Source: Reinekea marina
GTDB taxonomy: Bacteria; Pseudomonadota; Gammaproteobacteria; Pseudomonadales; Natronospirillaceae
Direction of reading: 5' to 3'
Length of the DNA stretch: 64,000 nt
Assembly: GCF_030409715.1 (NCBI RefSeq)
Contig: NZ_JAUFQI010000001.1
Span: 124,001-188,000 of the forward strand
Position numbers and translations under genes: made by a program. Positions 36,220 through 45,023 of the stretch are shown piece by piece. Each line of letters starts with the position of its first letter. Positions within the stretch are counted from its first letter, which is position 1. The notes beneath the pieces were generated by a model. That model saw only the letters and a program-made list of their open reading frames with translations, was not told the DNA's origin and searched no databases.

Positions 36220-36830
36220 TCTGTAGCCTCCAAATTAAAATAGCTGGCAAAGAGTCGGGCGTTGAATTTAGCCAGTTGTTGATAAAAGTCATCATCGATG
36301 GTGCCAAGATCGAGCTCATTTAATGGTTTTTCGAGTAATTTTGGCCCTACAAGCATCGATTGGAACGACACTCGAACAACCATGGTAATTTCGTCTTTAT
36401 TTGAATGTGAAATGACCTGCGCAAAATAGGCTTCGGCCATCGCCAGTGTTGGTTTCAAGAGCGATTCCAATATCCAATCGCGCATGTCGCTTTGCTCAAA
36501 AGACAAGGTTCTGAATAAAAGCGTTGCTAGCTCAGCGGGCATGCTGCGGTAAAAATTCAATAAAATGCCCTCTAATGAGGATGCTTTAGGAGTTTGGTTT
36601 ATATTGGCTTTCAGCTCAGAAGTAACTTGCTCGACATAAGACGCCAACATTTCTCTAAATAAGCCGCTCTTGGAGCCAAAATAATAGGCAATCATGGCGG
36701 AATTCACCTTAGCCTTATCGGCGATTCGGCGAATGGATATATTGGCGTAGGCATTTTTCAAAAACAGCTCACGCGCCGCATTTAATAGCGCTTTCCGAGC
36801 CGTATCTTGTTGCTGGCTGTCGGGTGTCAT
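36216..36830 (-). CDS. TetR-family transcriptional regulator
   Basis: A 204-residue regulator. The N-terminal helix-turn-helix is at about 10-55 (ARELFLKNAYANISIRRIADKAKVNSAMIAYYFGSKSGLF), with the usual TetR YYFGSK recognition helix. The C-terminal half is helical and ligand-binding. The start was placed at the ATG preceded by AAGG; a GTG nine codons earlier is possible. It heads the operon with the RND exporter and probably represses it until a substrate binds. Confidence 0.92.
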   Translation of the reverse strand: MTPDSQQQDTARKALLNAARELFLKNAYANISIRRIADKAKVNSAMIAYYFGSKSGLFREMLASYVEQVTSELKANINQTPKASSLEGILLNFYRSMPAELATLLFRTLSFEQSDMRDWILESLLKPTLAMAEAYFAQVISHSNKDEITMVVRVSFQSMLVGPKLLEKPLNELDLGTIDDDFYQQLAKFNARLFASYFNLEATE

Positions 36831-37030
36831 GTGGCTGACCTTTATTGAATTAATCACTTGATGAACAGGTTAGACCTTACAAATCGACTTGCCTAGCCAT
36901 TTCGTTCATCGAAATTAAGCGTTTGATTAAATCCGCTAAGTACTCGCCCTGCTTAGCTTTGCTTAGAAATTCGACTATACTCAAATAAAAGTTATCCAAC
37001 ATTGAATCTTTATGCAGGGTTATACGTAAG

Positions 37031-39151
37031 ATGTCCTCAGCAAAGCTCCATACCACTCCACAGTTAGAGCGTTTGTGGATTTCGATGATTCAGTCTCCGC
37101 TAGAGACATTGTCTGAACTGGATAAGTTAATTTCTGAGATGCCTAAAACGGCCCCTGAATACGAAACCGCCATTTTTTACCGTGGGAGCTGCCTCATCTT
37201 TACCGCTGATTATCGCGGTGCAATTCAACAGCTCAACGAGGCACTGGACCGTGCGGTTTTAGCTAATGACCTTAACCAAATTAGACGCGTAAATAATGCA
37301 TTGGGCATGGCCTACAAAAGTACCGGTGAATACGGCCAAGCTCTAAAGGCCCTAGAAACAGCGATTGAGCTGTCCAAAAAACTGAACGATGTCTATGGTC
37401 AATTTACCGCTCAATTGAATTTAGCCGACTTGTTTTTTGAAACCCATGACTACAGTACTTGCGAGCAGCATGTCAATGAAGTTACGGGACTCGACCATAG
37501 CCATTGCGATGAAGAGTCCATCGCCGAGCTTTACTGGCAACAAGCTCGTATCTTTTTATTGCACATGGATTTTAACAGTGCCGCACAAGCCTTAAAGCGT
37601 ACTTTCGAAATTGCCGTTAAAATAGATTACGTTCATTTGAGAATATTCTCACTTATCCTAAAGGGGCGTATGTATCGCCTGATGGGAGATTTATCTCAAG
37701 CCGAGACTATTTTAGAAGCTGTCATTAATGACCCAAACTTAGAATTCGAAGGTACGATGGGGCTCAGTGCCTATATCGAGTTAGCTAAAGCTTTATTCAG
37801 CGACGGCAATCAACAACGAGCGCTGACCGTCATTAATCTTGCGCTCAATGTGAATTCAGATGGCAGTGATCATGCCGCCCTGCGTTTGCAAGTTTACGAG
37901 CTGGCCGCATTTTGTTATCAAGCCGCAGGCGATATCGAAAAGGCAAACCGCTACTTCCAATTAACGTTAGAGCTTGAACGGTCGGTGGTTAATCAGCGCA
38001 ACCGCAGAGCTATGGAGTTAAGTAAAGCTCGCTTGCAACAAGAAAATCAAAAAATAAAACAAGAAATCATTCAAAAAGAGAACACCTATTTAAAGAACGA
38101 ACAAAGCCAACTGCAAACTATAAACAAGATTGCCATTCGACTGGCCGAAACCTTAAGCTTGAGCGCGCTGGGTGAACGCTTATATGGATTGCTCAGCGAG
38201 TACCTAGACGCCCATGTCATTGCGCTTTCGGAAAATGATCCAGAACAGTCAAGGGTCGTCTTTAGAACATTTATTGACGACGGTACTCCGTTAGAGCTTT
38301 ACGAGATACGTTACGACGAACCCGGTAGTAACACCGTTCTTGCGGCCGTAACAGGAAAACCTGTTTCTATTAATGAACCCAGTAAAAAAAGAAAGCTGGT
38401 GGGCAAAAGCAAGAAAGTACCTAATTCTCAACTATTTTTACCGTTAAAAAATAAAGACGATGTGATCGGTGTTTTGTCGATACAAAGTGAAATACCCAAC
38501 CGGTTTACGGGTAGTGAATACAAATTGATCTTGGCCATTGCTCCATTTATTTCATTAGCGTTTAGCAACGCGCTGAGCCATGAAAAACTTCAGAAATTGA
38601 ATCGTGTGTTAGTGCAAGATAAGAAAGAGATCATTGCAGCTCAGGAAAAAATTGAATTTTTGGCGCTGCATGACCCACTCACAGAAATGCCAAACCGAAG
38701 GGCGCTAACACAATACATAGATACCACGATTGCAAACTTACAGCCCAACAAATTTTTTTCGCTGGCCTATATAGACCTTGATAAATTCAAACCAGTGAAT
38801 GATCAATTCGGGCATAAAGTTGGAGACAAAGTATTACAAATAGTCGCCGAGCGAATTAATAGCGTGTTAAGAAGCTCTGATTTTTCAGCTCGAGTTGGTG
38901 GTGATGAATTTGTGTTAGTGATAGACCACATTGATGATAAAACTCAGCTGAAAAATATGTGCAACCGAATATTAGAATCGATAGAAAAGCCAATTAGCGT
39001 AGACTCTCATATCATTAATATCTCAGCCAGCATTGGTGTGGTCGATTATCAAAAGCACGGCATTAATTTAGATACACTCATTCACAATGCCGATGTAGCC
39101 ATGTATGAAATTAAAAATTCATCGAAAGGCGGTGTCTTATTGGCCAGTTAA
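37031..39151 (+). CDS. TPR-GAF-GGDEF diguanylate cyclase
   Basis: A 706-residue cytoplasmic signalling protein. TPR-like repeats cover about 1-330 (for example NNALGMAYKSTGEYGQALKALETAIEL). A coiled-coil linker leads to a GAF-like domain (about 365-515), and the GGDEF cyclase domain covers about 545-700. The active-site motif GGDEF is intact (ARVGGDEFVLVID), with FKPVNDQFGHKVGD and DPLTEMPNRRAL also present, so c-di-GMP synthesis is expected. I see no RxxD inhibitory site at the usual spacing. It stands alone; its signal is unknown. Confidence 0.92.
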   Translation: MSSAKLHTTPQLERLWISMIQSPLETLSELDKLISEMPKTAPEYETAIFYRGSCLIFTADYRGAIQQLNEALDRAVLANDLNQIRRVNNALGMAYKSTGEYGQALKALETAIELSKKLNDVYGQFTAQLNLADLFFETHDYSTCEQHVNEVTGLDHSHCDEESIAELYWQQARIFLLHMDFNSAAQALKRTFEIAVKIDYVHLRIFSLILKGRMYRLMGDLSQAETILEAVINDPNLEFEGTMGLSAYIELAKALFSDGNQQRALTVINLALNVNSDGSDHAALRLQVYELAAFCYQAAGDIEKANRYFQLTLELERSVVNQRNRRAMELSKARLQQENQKIKQEIIQKENTYLKNEQSQLQTINKIAIRLAETLSLSALGERLYGLLSEYLDAHVIALSENDPEQSRVVFRTFIDDGTPLELYEIRYDEPGSNTVLAAVTGKPVSINEPSKKRKLVGKSKKVPNSQLFLPLKNKDDVIGVLSIQSEIPNRFTGSEYKLILAIAPFISLAFSNALSHEKLQKLNRVLVQDKKEIIAAQEKIEFLALHDPLTEMPNRRALTQYIDTTIANLQPNKFFSLAYIDLDKFKPVNDQFGHKVGDKVLQIVAERINSVLRSSDFSARVGGDEFVLVIDHIDDKTQLKNMCNRILESIEKPISVDSHIINISASIGVVDYQKHGINLDTLIHNADVAMYEIKNSSKGGVLLAS

Positions 39152-39152
39152 A

Positions 39153-39455
39153 TTAGCTAACTTCGTGAATGCCAATGACGGTTTTATAGCTTACTGACTT
39201 AGCGAAATGGGCTTGTTGAATTTTTAAATACTGTGGATCTGAAAAAAAGGCATCCATCACCGCTTTACTTGGGAACTCGATCGTGAATACCCGGTTTATT
39301 GGATCTTTGGTTTTAGATATTAAAACATCAGATACTTTGAAATCGTAACCAAAGGCACCACCAAAATCATGCAGTATAGGCGTCATGCCTGCACGATATA
39401 AACTATACTCTTCTTCGTTCGTTACGAACAAACCCATGATTCGTTCAATCGCCAT
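39153..39455 (-). CDS. DUF1330 family protein
   Basis: A 100-residue protein of the ferredoxin-like alpha/beta DUF1330 family. Visible landmarks are YRAGMTPILHDFGGAFGYDF, TKDPINRVFTIEFPSKAVMDAFFSDPQYLKI and the C-terminal TVIGIHEV strand. Function is not known. AGGAAG before the ATG supports the start. It converges with the GGDEF gene, one base apart. Confidence 0.85.
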   Translation of the reverse strand: MAIERIMGLFVTNEEEYSLYRAGMTPILHDFGGAFGYDFKVSDVLISKTKDPINRVFTIEFPSKAVMDAFFSDPQYLKIQQAHFAKSVSYKTVIGIHEVS

Positions 39456-39470
39456 TCCAACTTCCTTTCG

Positions 39471-39923
39471 TTAATTAGAGCGTTTCTCGTCTTTTACTAC
39501 CGACATCAAATAAAAACCGGCCACGAGCATCAAGCAACCGATCACTAATTGCAGGCTAGGCCAGTTTAGGTTGAGCCTTATGTTTCCGAGAAAAATATCC
39601 ACCACGACACTGACGATTAATTGGCCTGCAATAACCAACAACGTTGCCAATGTGGCCCCTAATTTTGGCGTGACAAAACTGTTGAGACCGACATAAAGCC
39701 CGCCGATGACACCACCAAAATACAAGTACCATGGAATAGAATTTAACGGTGCATAAAACCCTTGGCTAAAGAGCAACAGAATCGATAAAAACAAAAACCC
39801 GCCAATATGGTTAATCCAGCTGGAGTAAAATGCGCCGCTATGTGTGGCTAGCCGACCATTGAGTAAACGAGCGACCGCAATTAAAATTCCGTTAAACAGC
39901 GCCAAAACAATATATAAGGTCAT
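39471..39923 (-). CDS. Half-size DMT (DUF606/YdcZ-like) membrane protein, second of a pair
   Basis: A 150-residue protein with about five hydrophobic helices, starting MTLYIVLALFNGILIAVARLLNG. It matches the DUF606 family, which resembles half an EamA transporter. The start was moved 36 codons inside the longest frame because the upstream part overlaps its partner gene and is not hydrophobic. It overlaps the preceding gene by four bases, suggesting translational coupling and a heterodimer. Substrate unknown. Confidence 0.8.
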   Translation of the reverse strand: MTLYIVLALFNGILIAVARLLNGRLATHSGAFYSSWINHIGGFLFLSILLLFSQGFYAPLNSIPWYLYFGGVIGGLYVGLNSFVTPKLGATLATLLVIAGQLIVSVVVDIFLGNIRLNLNWPSLQLVIGCLMLVAGFYLMSVVKDEKRSN

Positions 39924-40384
39924 AACTGCCCCTTCGCAACAACGATCAACATGCTGCCAAAGAAAATGAGTAAGCTCGATACCAACCGACGTGCTGTAAG
40001 CACTCTTTTCGCAAAGCCAAACCAACCCCATTGATCGGTTATCAAGCTAAATAATATTTGCCCTGTGATACTCAGCACTAGTGTTCCGGTAAAACCTAAC
40101 GTGCTGTTGACTGTAATCACAGCTAATACCACTACAAAGGCGCCTGGAATACCCCCGAAGAAAGACCAAGTAGGCGCTTTCGATAAATTAGCCGTTGCCT
40201 CCGCCGTTCGTTTGTATCTTACCCATTGAACAATAAACAGTGCGGCAATTGCACCCGTGGCATGGGCAATCCATGAGGCGTAAATGGGTGAGACAAAGGC
40301 CATTAATTTACCATTTAAGGCGATCATCATGGCCAGTAAACCGCCGCCAAGCAACGCAACTAGAGAGACAAAAATTCGGTTCAA
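39920..40384 (-). CDS. Half-size DMT (DUF606/YdcZ-like) membrane protein, first of a pair
   Basis: A 154-residue protein with about five hydrophobic helices (LVALLGGGLLAMMIALNGKLMA and FFGGIPGAFVVVLAVITVN). It is homologous to its downstream partner. The start appears to be TTG with AAGG seven bases upstream. Paired small DMT proteins of this sort often work together as dimers of opposite membrane orientation, which is inferred here from the overlap and family resemblance. Confidence 0.8.
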   Translation of the reverse strand: MNRIFVSLVALLGGGLLAMMIALNGKLMAFVSPIYASWIAHATGAIAALFIVQWVRYKRTAEATANLSKAPTWSFFGGIPGAFVVVLAVITVNSTLGFTGTLVLSITGQILFSLITDQWGWFGFAKRVLTARRLVSSLLIFFGSMLIVVAKGQL

Positions 40385-40484
40385 AAGATGACCTTAAGTT
40401 AAACTTTATCTGTTGAATGTAGCTGATGAATGTAAAAATAACAGCGCACAATGATACAGTGTTCTTTTTTAAGGAGCGAATGTT

Positions 40485-40907
40485 ATGAAGCCACGCATCA
40501 GCATGATTACATTAGGGGTAGACGACCTTCAACGGGCCATAAAATTTTATCAGCATGGCCTTGGCTTTCCTCGCCACGGTGAAGGCGAAGATGAGAACGT
40601 TGCGTTTTTTAACTTACAGGGAACTTGGTTGGGTTTGTATGGTCGCGAAGCACTGGCCGAAGATGCTCAAGTAGCGTTTGAAACAAGCTCATTTAATTCA
40701 TGTTCAATGTCTCACAACTTAGCGAGTGAAGCCGATGTGGACGAGGTTTATCAGCAAGCTATCGATGCGGGTGCACAGGTTGTTAAAGCCCCCCAGAAAG
40801 TTTTCTGGGGTGGCTATAGCGGATATTTCAAAGACCCTGATGGGCACTTGTGGGAAATTGCCCACAACCCCTTTGCTTGGATAGGGCCAAAAGATACCGA
40901 TTCGTGA
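40485..40907 (+). CDS. VOC-family (glyoxalase/dioxygenase-like) protein
   Basis: A 140-residue protein of the vicinal oxygen chelate superfamily with two beta-alpha-beta-beta-beta units. Landmarks are MITLGVDDLQRAIKFYQHGLGF near the start and GYSGYFKDPDGHLWEIAHNPF near the end, which holds a probable metal-binding Glu. Members include glyoxalase I, bleomycin-resistance proteins and dioxygenases; the substrate cannot be told here. TTAAGGAG precedes the ATG. It converges with the peroxiredoxin-like gene, 14 bases away. Confidence 0.88.
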   Translation: MKPRISMITLGVDDLQRAIKFYQHGLGFPRHGEGEDENVAFFNLQGTWLGLYGREALAEDAQVAFETSSFNSCSMSHNLASEADVDEVYQQAIDAGAQVVKAPQKVFWGGYSGYFKDPDGHLWEIAHNPFAWIGPKDTDS

Positions 40908-40921
40908 ATTAGGCGAATGGT

Positions 40922-41458
40922 TTAAACGTCGCCTCGGTATTCACCTCGTGCTGGGTAGCTGTTTTTAATGACAAAATCCAAGGCACCCACCAGCTCGGCA
41001 AAGTTTGGTCGTATAAACGGCATGGTTTGTATCGAAGAAAAATACAGGCTTTGATCTGGGCTTATTAAGAATAAACCGGGCTCAGAAAACAACGCAGGCT
41101 CTTCTATACCCAGCGATGTTTTTCCACGCGACGTAGAAATAAACAAACCCCACTCTTTTGCGACAGTTAACGGTAAATCGTACGCAAATTGTAACGTGCT
41201 TGAGCCAACTTTATCGGCCATGACTTGAGTGCGCTCTTGATTATCACTGCTAACCGCCACTACTGTAATTCCGTGCTCAGCTAATGCGGGTAATTGTTCA
41301 TCGAGCTCTTTCAAATATTTAGCGCAAATAGGGCAATGCAAACCGCGGTAAAACACCACCAAGGTACCGCGATCGCCACTGGCGGTGGATAAATCAAACT
41401 CAGCACCCCCTAATGTGGGTAGTTTAAGGTTTGGCGTTTTTTGACGTGGAATAAGCAT
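40922..41458 (-). CDS. Peroxiredoxin-like (AhpC/TSA) protein
   Basis: A thioredoxin-fold protein of 178 residues. The motif VVFYRGLHCPICAKYL carries a CxxC-like pair (CPIC) where AhpC/TSA proteins have their peroxidatic Cys. It resembles the AhpC-TSA_2/PRX-like2 subgroup. The start used (MLIPRQKTPNL) has AGAGGTG upstream; the longer frame adds 18 residues with no ribosome-binding site. It is divergent from an AraC-type gene across a short region with a large inverted repeat, so the regulator probably controls it. Confidence 0.85.
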   Translation of the reverse strand: MLIPRQKTPNLKLPTLGGAEFDLSTASGDRGTLVVFYRGLHCPICAKYLKELDEQLPALAEHGITVVAVSSDNQERTQVMADKVGSSTLQFAYDLPLTVAKEWGLFISTSRGKTSLGIEEPALFSEPGLFLISPDQSLYFSSIQTMPFIRPNFAELVGALDFVIKNSYPARGEYRGDV

Positions 41459-41495
41459 AGTGGCACCTCTTTTTAAGTTAGAATCACACTTTACA

Positions 41496-41539
41496 GTACA
41501 TTCTGCTATCATATGTGCATATTTGATGATGGAATGTAC
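41496..41539. promoter_or_regulatory. 44-bp imperfect inverted repeat between peroxiredoxin and AraC genes
   Basis: Outer arms GTACATTC / GAATGTAC and inner arms ATCA / TGAT are symmetric about a near-palindromic centre (TATGTGCATA). The repeat lies in the divergent promoter region. It is a good candidate binding site for the adjacent AraC-type regulator. Its right half overlaps the longest possible AraC reading frame, which argues for the internal start. Confidence 0.5.
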
Positions 41540-41545
41540 AAAAAG

Positions 41546-42265
41546 ATGCCTCTTGATCGCCTAAGCACCTTATTCCGACAAGCTCACTTCAGCATCGCCA
41601 ACCCACCCCCAAACTTATCAGCACCAATGTTGGTGCTCTCTGAGGCTCAGTCAGGACACATCGAGATTCGCTATCAGCGCAGCGCTCAAAATAGCAATAA
41701 TGATCCTCTCGCTATATTCATAGATTTTGGCGGAGAGCAAAGTGCACTGTTTCAAGCCATTCCAGATGCAATTAGAATGAATTTGAATCCGCAACACGCA
41801 GCATGGGCGGTGGCACAAACGGTCTTAACCGAACTCCAAACACCTCGATGTGGCGGTCCTATTATGTTGGAACGGCTGGTCGAAGTTTTGATGATATATC
41901 TGCTTCGGGATGCCATAGAATTTGGGGCTCAACAGACGGGCATGTTATTAGGGCTGGCCGACCCTCAATTAAAACATGCATTAGTTGCTGTGCATGACTC
42001 CCCAGACCACCCTTGGACCGTAGATGAGTTGGCGCATCAAAGTGGAGTTTCTAGAACCGTTTTTTATAAACGTTTTAATGAAAAAGTAGGCTGCTCCCCT
42101 TCTCACTACCTCCGCCAATGGCGACTAACTTTAGCCAGAAGCCAACTGCTTAAAGGCCATCGAATTAGCCAAGTTGCAAAGTCAATTGGGTATCAATCTA
42201 ACGAAGGATTCTCACGGGCGTTCCACCAGCATTTTGGGGAATGGCCGAGTGAGGTGGGGGAGTGA
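41546..42265 (+). CDS. AraC-family transcriptional regulator (cupin-type N-terminus)
   Basis: About 239 residues. The N-terminal half resembles the cupin_6 sensor domain (DRLSTLFRQAHFSIANPP onward). The C-terminal AraC DNA-binding domain has two helix-turn-helices (WTVDELAHQSGVSRTVFYKRF and RISQVAKSIGYQSNEGFSRAF). The start chosen matches the family and leaves the inverted repeat upstream; starts at 41513 or 41534 are possible. It is divergent from the peroxiredoxin-like gene, its probable target, and may respond to an electrophile or peroxide. Confidence 0.88.
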   Translation: MPLDRLSTLFRQAHFSIANPPPNLSAPMLVLSEAQSGHIEIRYQRSAQNSNNDPLAIFIDFGGEQSALFQAIPDAIRMNLNPQHAAWAVAQTVLTELQTPRCGGPIMLERLVEVLMIYLLRDAIEFGAQQTGMLLGLADPQLKHALVAVHDSPDHPWTVDELAHQSGVSRTVFYKRFNEKVGCSPSHYLRQWRLTLARSQLLKGHRISQVAKSIGYQSNEGFSRAFHQHFGEWPSEVGE

Positions 42266-42310
42266 GGGTTTTTGGCTTCGGGCTGCTGGTAAGGTCACAA
42301 CACCGGAACA

Positions 42311-42392
42311 GTCGCGTCTTCGCTTTGCTGCGAACACTCCTACCCTGGCTGCTAGCCCTGTAGGAGTGTCCGAAACATAGTGGAGGCGCGAC
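42311..42392. repeat. REP-like hairpin element between convergent genes
   Basis: A central stem of ten perfect pairs ACACTCCTAC / GTAGGAGTGT (42334-42343 and 42360-42369) is flanked by outer arms GTCGCG / CGCGAC. Its left part (CAGTCGCGTCTTCGCTTTGC) closely matches part of the 225-bp tandem repeats at 44 kb. It sits between the AraC and aldo/keto reductase genes and may also end transcription. Two copies of ACTTGCAGCTT follow at about 42410-42440. Confidence 0.65.
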
Positions 42393-42449
42393 AATCGTTG
42401 TGTTCTTTACTTGCAGCTTGAAGCTAAAAACTTGCAGCTTTCCAAAACC

Positions 42450-43352
42450 TTAAGGCACTGGGTGACCGTCAGAAGCGGTCCAGATTTCGAACCAGGTGTG
42501 GCGGTCTATCTTAATGTTTAACGCTTCGCTTAAGCCGTTTATTCGGCTTATGTTGTTGGTTCCTGCTACCGGCATAATATTAGCTGGATGTGCTAACAAC
42601 CAAGCTATCGCGACCAAATCTACACGCGTGTTTTGAGCTTCAGCAACACGTGATAACAACGGCATTACCCGCTGCGCCGCTGCACTATTGCCAAATATTT
42701 CCCCGCCGGCTAATGGCGACCATGCCATGATTTTTATATCGTCGTTTTGCAGCGCCGATACATCACCGTTTCTGAAAGGCTCTTTGGCAAGAACGTTCAT
42801 TTCGATTTGGTTCAGCACCAATTTATGGTGCATATTTTTTTGCAGCCATCGCCAATCTTCAGGCTTAAAATTAGAAACGCCAATAGTTTTGACCTTGCCT
42901 GAATCAATCAATACATCTAACGCTCGGCCAGTTTTTTCTGCGTCCATGAAAGGATCAGGGCGATGCAAAAGCAGTGTATCTACAACATCGGTTTGCAACA
43001 GCCGCAAAGATTCCGTGACACTTTTTTCAATGTACTCTGGCGATGTATCGTAAAACCCGACATTGCGTTCAGGAAATTTGTCGGTGTTCATGCAGATATC
43101 GCATTTAGTCACTATCTCCATTTGATCTCTAAGTGACTTGTTTTCTGCGAGCGCCAATCCAAATAGCTTTTCGCATTCGTGATTACCATAAATATCGGCA
43201 TGATCAATTGTAGTGATGCCTTCCGCCAATACGGCATCAATTTTTGCACGTACGTTCTTAATGCTGGTATCCGAATCATCAGCCAAACGCCAAGCGCCAT
43301 AAATAAGGCGACTTAGACTCACCGAAGAATTTGGCAACGTAATTCTTTGCAT
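42450..43352 (-). CDS. Aldo/keto reductase (YdhF-like)
   Basis: A 300-residue NADPH-dependent oxidoreductase with the AKR TIM barrel. Motifs are TTIDHADIYGNHECEKLFG (catalytic Asp and Tyr), VDTLLLHRPDPFMD (active-site His), VKTIGVSNFKPEDW and NIMPVAGTNNISRI in the cofactor region. It most resembles E. coli YdhF. The start MQRITLPNSSV matches that subfamily; the longer frame adds 38 residues that look like non-coding sequence. Physiological substrate unknown. Divergent from arfB. Confidence 0.9.
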   Translation of the reverse strand: MQRITLPNSSVSLSRLIYGAWRLADDSDTSIKNVRAKIDAVLAEGITTIDHADIYGNHECEKLFGLALAENKSLRDQMEIVTKCDICMNTDKFPERNVGFYDTSPEYIEKSVTESLRLLQTDVVDTLLLHRPDPFMDAEKTGRALDVLIDSGKVKTIGVSNFKPEDWRWLQKNMHHKLVLNQIEMNVLAKEPFRNGDVSALQNDDIKIMAWSPLAGGEIFGNSAAAQRVMPLLSRVAEAQNTRVDLVAIAWLLAHPANIMPVAGTNNISRINGLSEALNIKIDRHTWFEIWTASDGHPVP

Positions 43353-43510
43353 AACACACCTATAAACCCTAAAAATTAAGGTAACTGTAACGCTACAGCG
43401 GCCAATAGCAACCAACCACCACGTGAAAATTCGCACTTTGGTGCGAACCCCAAACAAGCCAACCAAACTGAAAACTGTTAAACTGAGTAAAAACCAATAG
43501 GAACCTAGCT

Positions 43511-43927
43511 TTGTTGTATATCTCGAATAACGTCAGCCTCAGCAGCGACGAAATAGAGCTTAACGCCATCCGCGCTCAAGGCGCCGGCGGACAAAATGTC
43601 AACAAAGTCTCATCTGCAATTCACCTGCGCTTCAATATACACTCATCTTCACTGCCCTACTTCTACAAAGAACGTCTACTTGCCTTAAAAGACAGCCGCA
43701 TCACAGCCGATGGCATCGTCATCATCAAGGCCCAACAACACCGAACCCAAGAAAAAAACAGAACAGACGCGCTAGAGCGCCTAAAAACCCTCATTTTAGA
43801 AGCCACCGTAGTTCAGAAAACACGAAGGCCCACCAAACCTAGCCGTAACTCGCAAAAGCGCCGAATGGATAAGAAAACCAAACACAGTCGGACAAAGGCT
43901 TTGAGAGGCAGGGTTAAGGACGGGTAA
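43511..43927 (+). CDS. arfB: Alternative ribosome-rescue factor ArfB (YaeJ)
   Basis: A 138-residue codon-independent peptidyl-tRNA hydrolase that rescues ribosomes stalled on non-stop mRNA. The catalytic GGQ lies in GAGGQNVNKVSSAIHLRFN at about residues 25-43. The C-terminal tail (about 100-138) is strongly basic (RRPTKPSRNSQKRRMDKKTKHSRTK); in ArfB this enters the empty mRNA channel. The length matches E. coli ArfB (140). The start is TTG with AGGA upstream. It ends at a near-perfect terminator. Confidence 0.95.
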   Translation: MLYISNNVSLSSDEIELNAIRAQGAGGQNVNKVSSAIHLRFNIHSSSLPYFYKERLLALKDSRITADGIVIIKAQQHRTQEKNRTDALERLKTLILEATVVQKTRRPTKPSRNSQKRRMDKKTKHSRTKALRGRVKDG

Positions 43928-43949
43928 AAAACAACGGATGTTGTTTTTT
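43926..43949 (+). terminator. Intrinsic terminator of arfB
   Basis: A 10-bp AT-rich stem AAAAAACAAC / GTTGTTTTTT with a four-base loop (GGAT), overlapping the arfB stop codon and ending in six T. Confidence 0.75.
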
Positions 43950-44912
43950 AGTTTTGGGCTTCGAGCTGCGGGCTGCGGGAAAGTTCAAAAGATTAAAACA
44001 ATCGCGTCCTTGCTTTGAGGGCTAGCTTTGGCGGTGGGTTGCGCTGGAGCGGGCATCTGAGCCATGGATGGCGAAGTTTAGCGGTGCAGGATGCACGCAC
44101 AGCGACCCGCGGAAGTGGAACACGCTGCCGAAGCGGGTTTGACCTGTTTTATGCTGCGGGCTTCGGGCTACGGGCTACGGGTTAGATCAAAACATTTAAA
44201 ACAGTCGCGGCTTCGCTTTGCTTCGCGCGCTCCTACTTGTGTGGCATTGGTGATTAGCTTTGGCGGTGGGTTTCACTGGAGCGGGCATCTGAGCCATGGA
44301 TGGCGAAGTTTAGCGGTGCAGGATGCACGAACAGCGACCCGCGGAAGTGGAACACTCTGCCGAAGCGGGTTTAACCTGTTTTATGCTGCGGGCTTCGGGC
44401 TACGGGTTAGATCAAAACATTTAAAACAGTCGCGGCTTCGCTTTGCTTCGCGCGCTCCTACTTGTGTGGCATTGGTGATTAGCTTTGGCGGTGGGTTTCA
44501 CTGGAGCGGGCCTCTGAGCCATGGATGGCGAAGTTTAGCGGTGCAGGATGCACGAACAGCGACCCGCGGAAGTGGAACACGCTGCCGAAGCGGATTTAAC
44601 CTGTTTCAGGCTGCGGGCTTCGGGCTGCGGGTAGGGTCAAAACATTTAAAACAGTCGCGGCTTCGCTTTGCTTCGCGCGCTCCTACTTGTGTGGCATTGG
44701 AGACTAGCTTTGGCGGTGGGTTTCACTGGAGCGGGCATCTGAGCCATGGATGGCGAAGTTTAGCGGTGCAGGATGCACGAACAGCGACCCGCGGAAGTGG
44801 AACACGCTGCCGAAGCGGGTTTAACCTGTTTCGGGCTGCGGGCTTCAAGTAAGGTCAAAACATTAGAACATTCGCGTCTTCGCTTTGCTTCGAGCGCTCC
44901 AAGCGAGAACCC
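43950..44912. repeat. Tandem array of about 225-bp repeats
   Basis: About four units, with starts of the shared ACAGTCGCGG block at 44201, 44426 and 44651 (exactly 225 bp apart) and degenerate edge units near 43998 and 44868. Each full unit carries the REP-like CAGTCGCGGCTTCGCTTTGC stretch and two short perfect hairpins, GCCATGGATGGC (44061, 44293, 44518, 44743) and GTGCA-GGA-TGCAC. The units are nearly identical. Because 225 is divisible by three, a 253-codon frame stays open across the array, but it is compositionally unlike a protein. This array fills the gene-free gap of about 1.1 kb between arfB and the DHH gene. Confidence 0.9.
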
Positions 44913-45023
44913 TTAATACTTACCGCTTTAAAATGTTCCTCACGTTTTCAGCCAGTTTCTGTATTTTGGTAAATTTGCTTCTATACTGAAAAAACAGCAA
45001 TTTATCGAGTAGGTTGACAGAGT

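Noticed and set aside
44091..44852. 253-codon open frame across the tandem repeats
   Set aside because: The frame stays open only because the repeat period (225) is a multiple of three. It has no ribosome-binding site and repeats itself every 75 residues.
43950..44912. CRISPR array
   Set aside because: The units are about 225 bp and repeat head-to-tail without unique spacers, and no cas genes are present.
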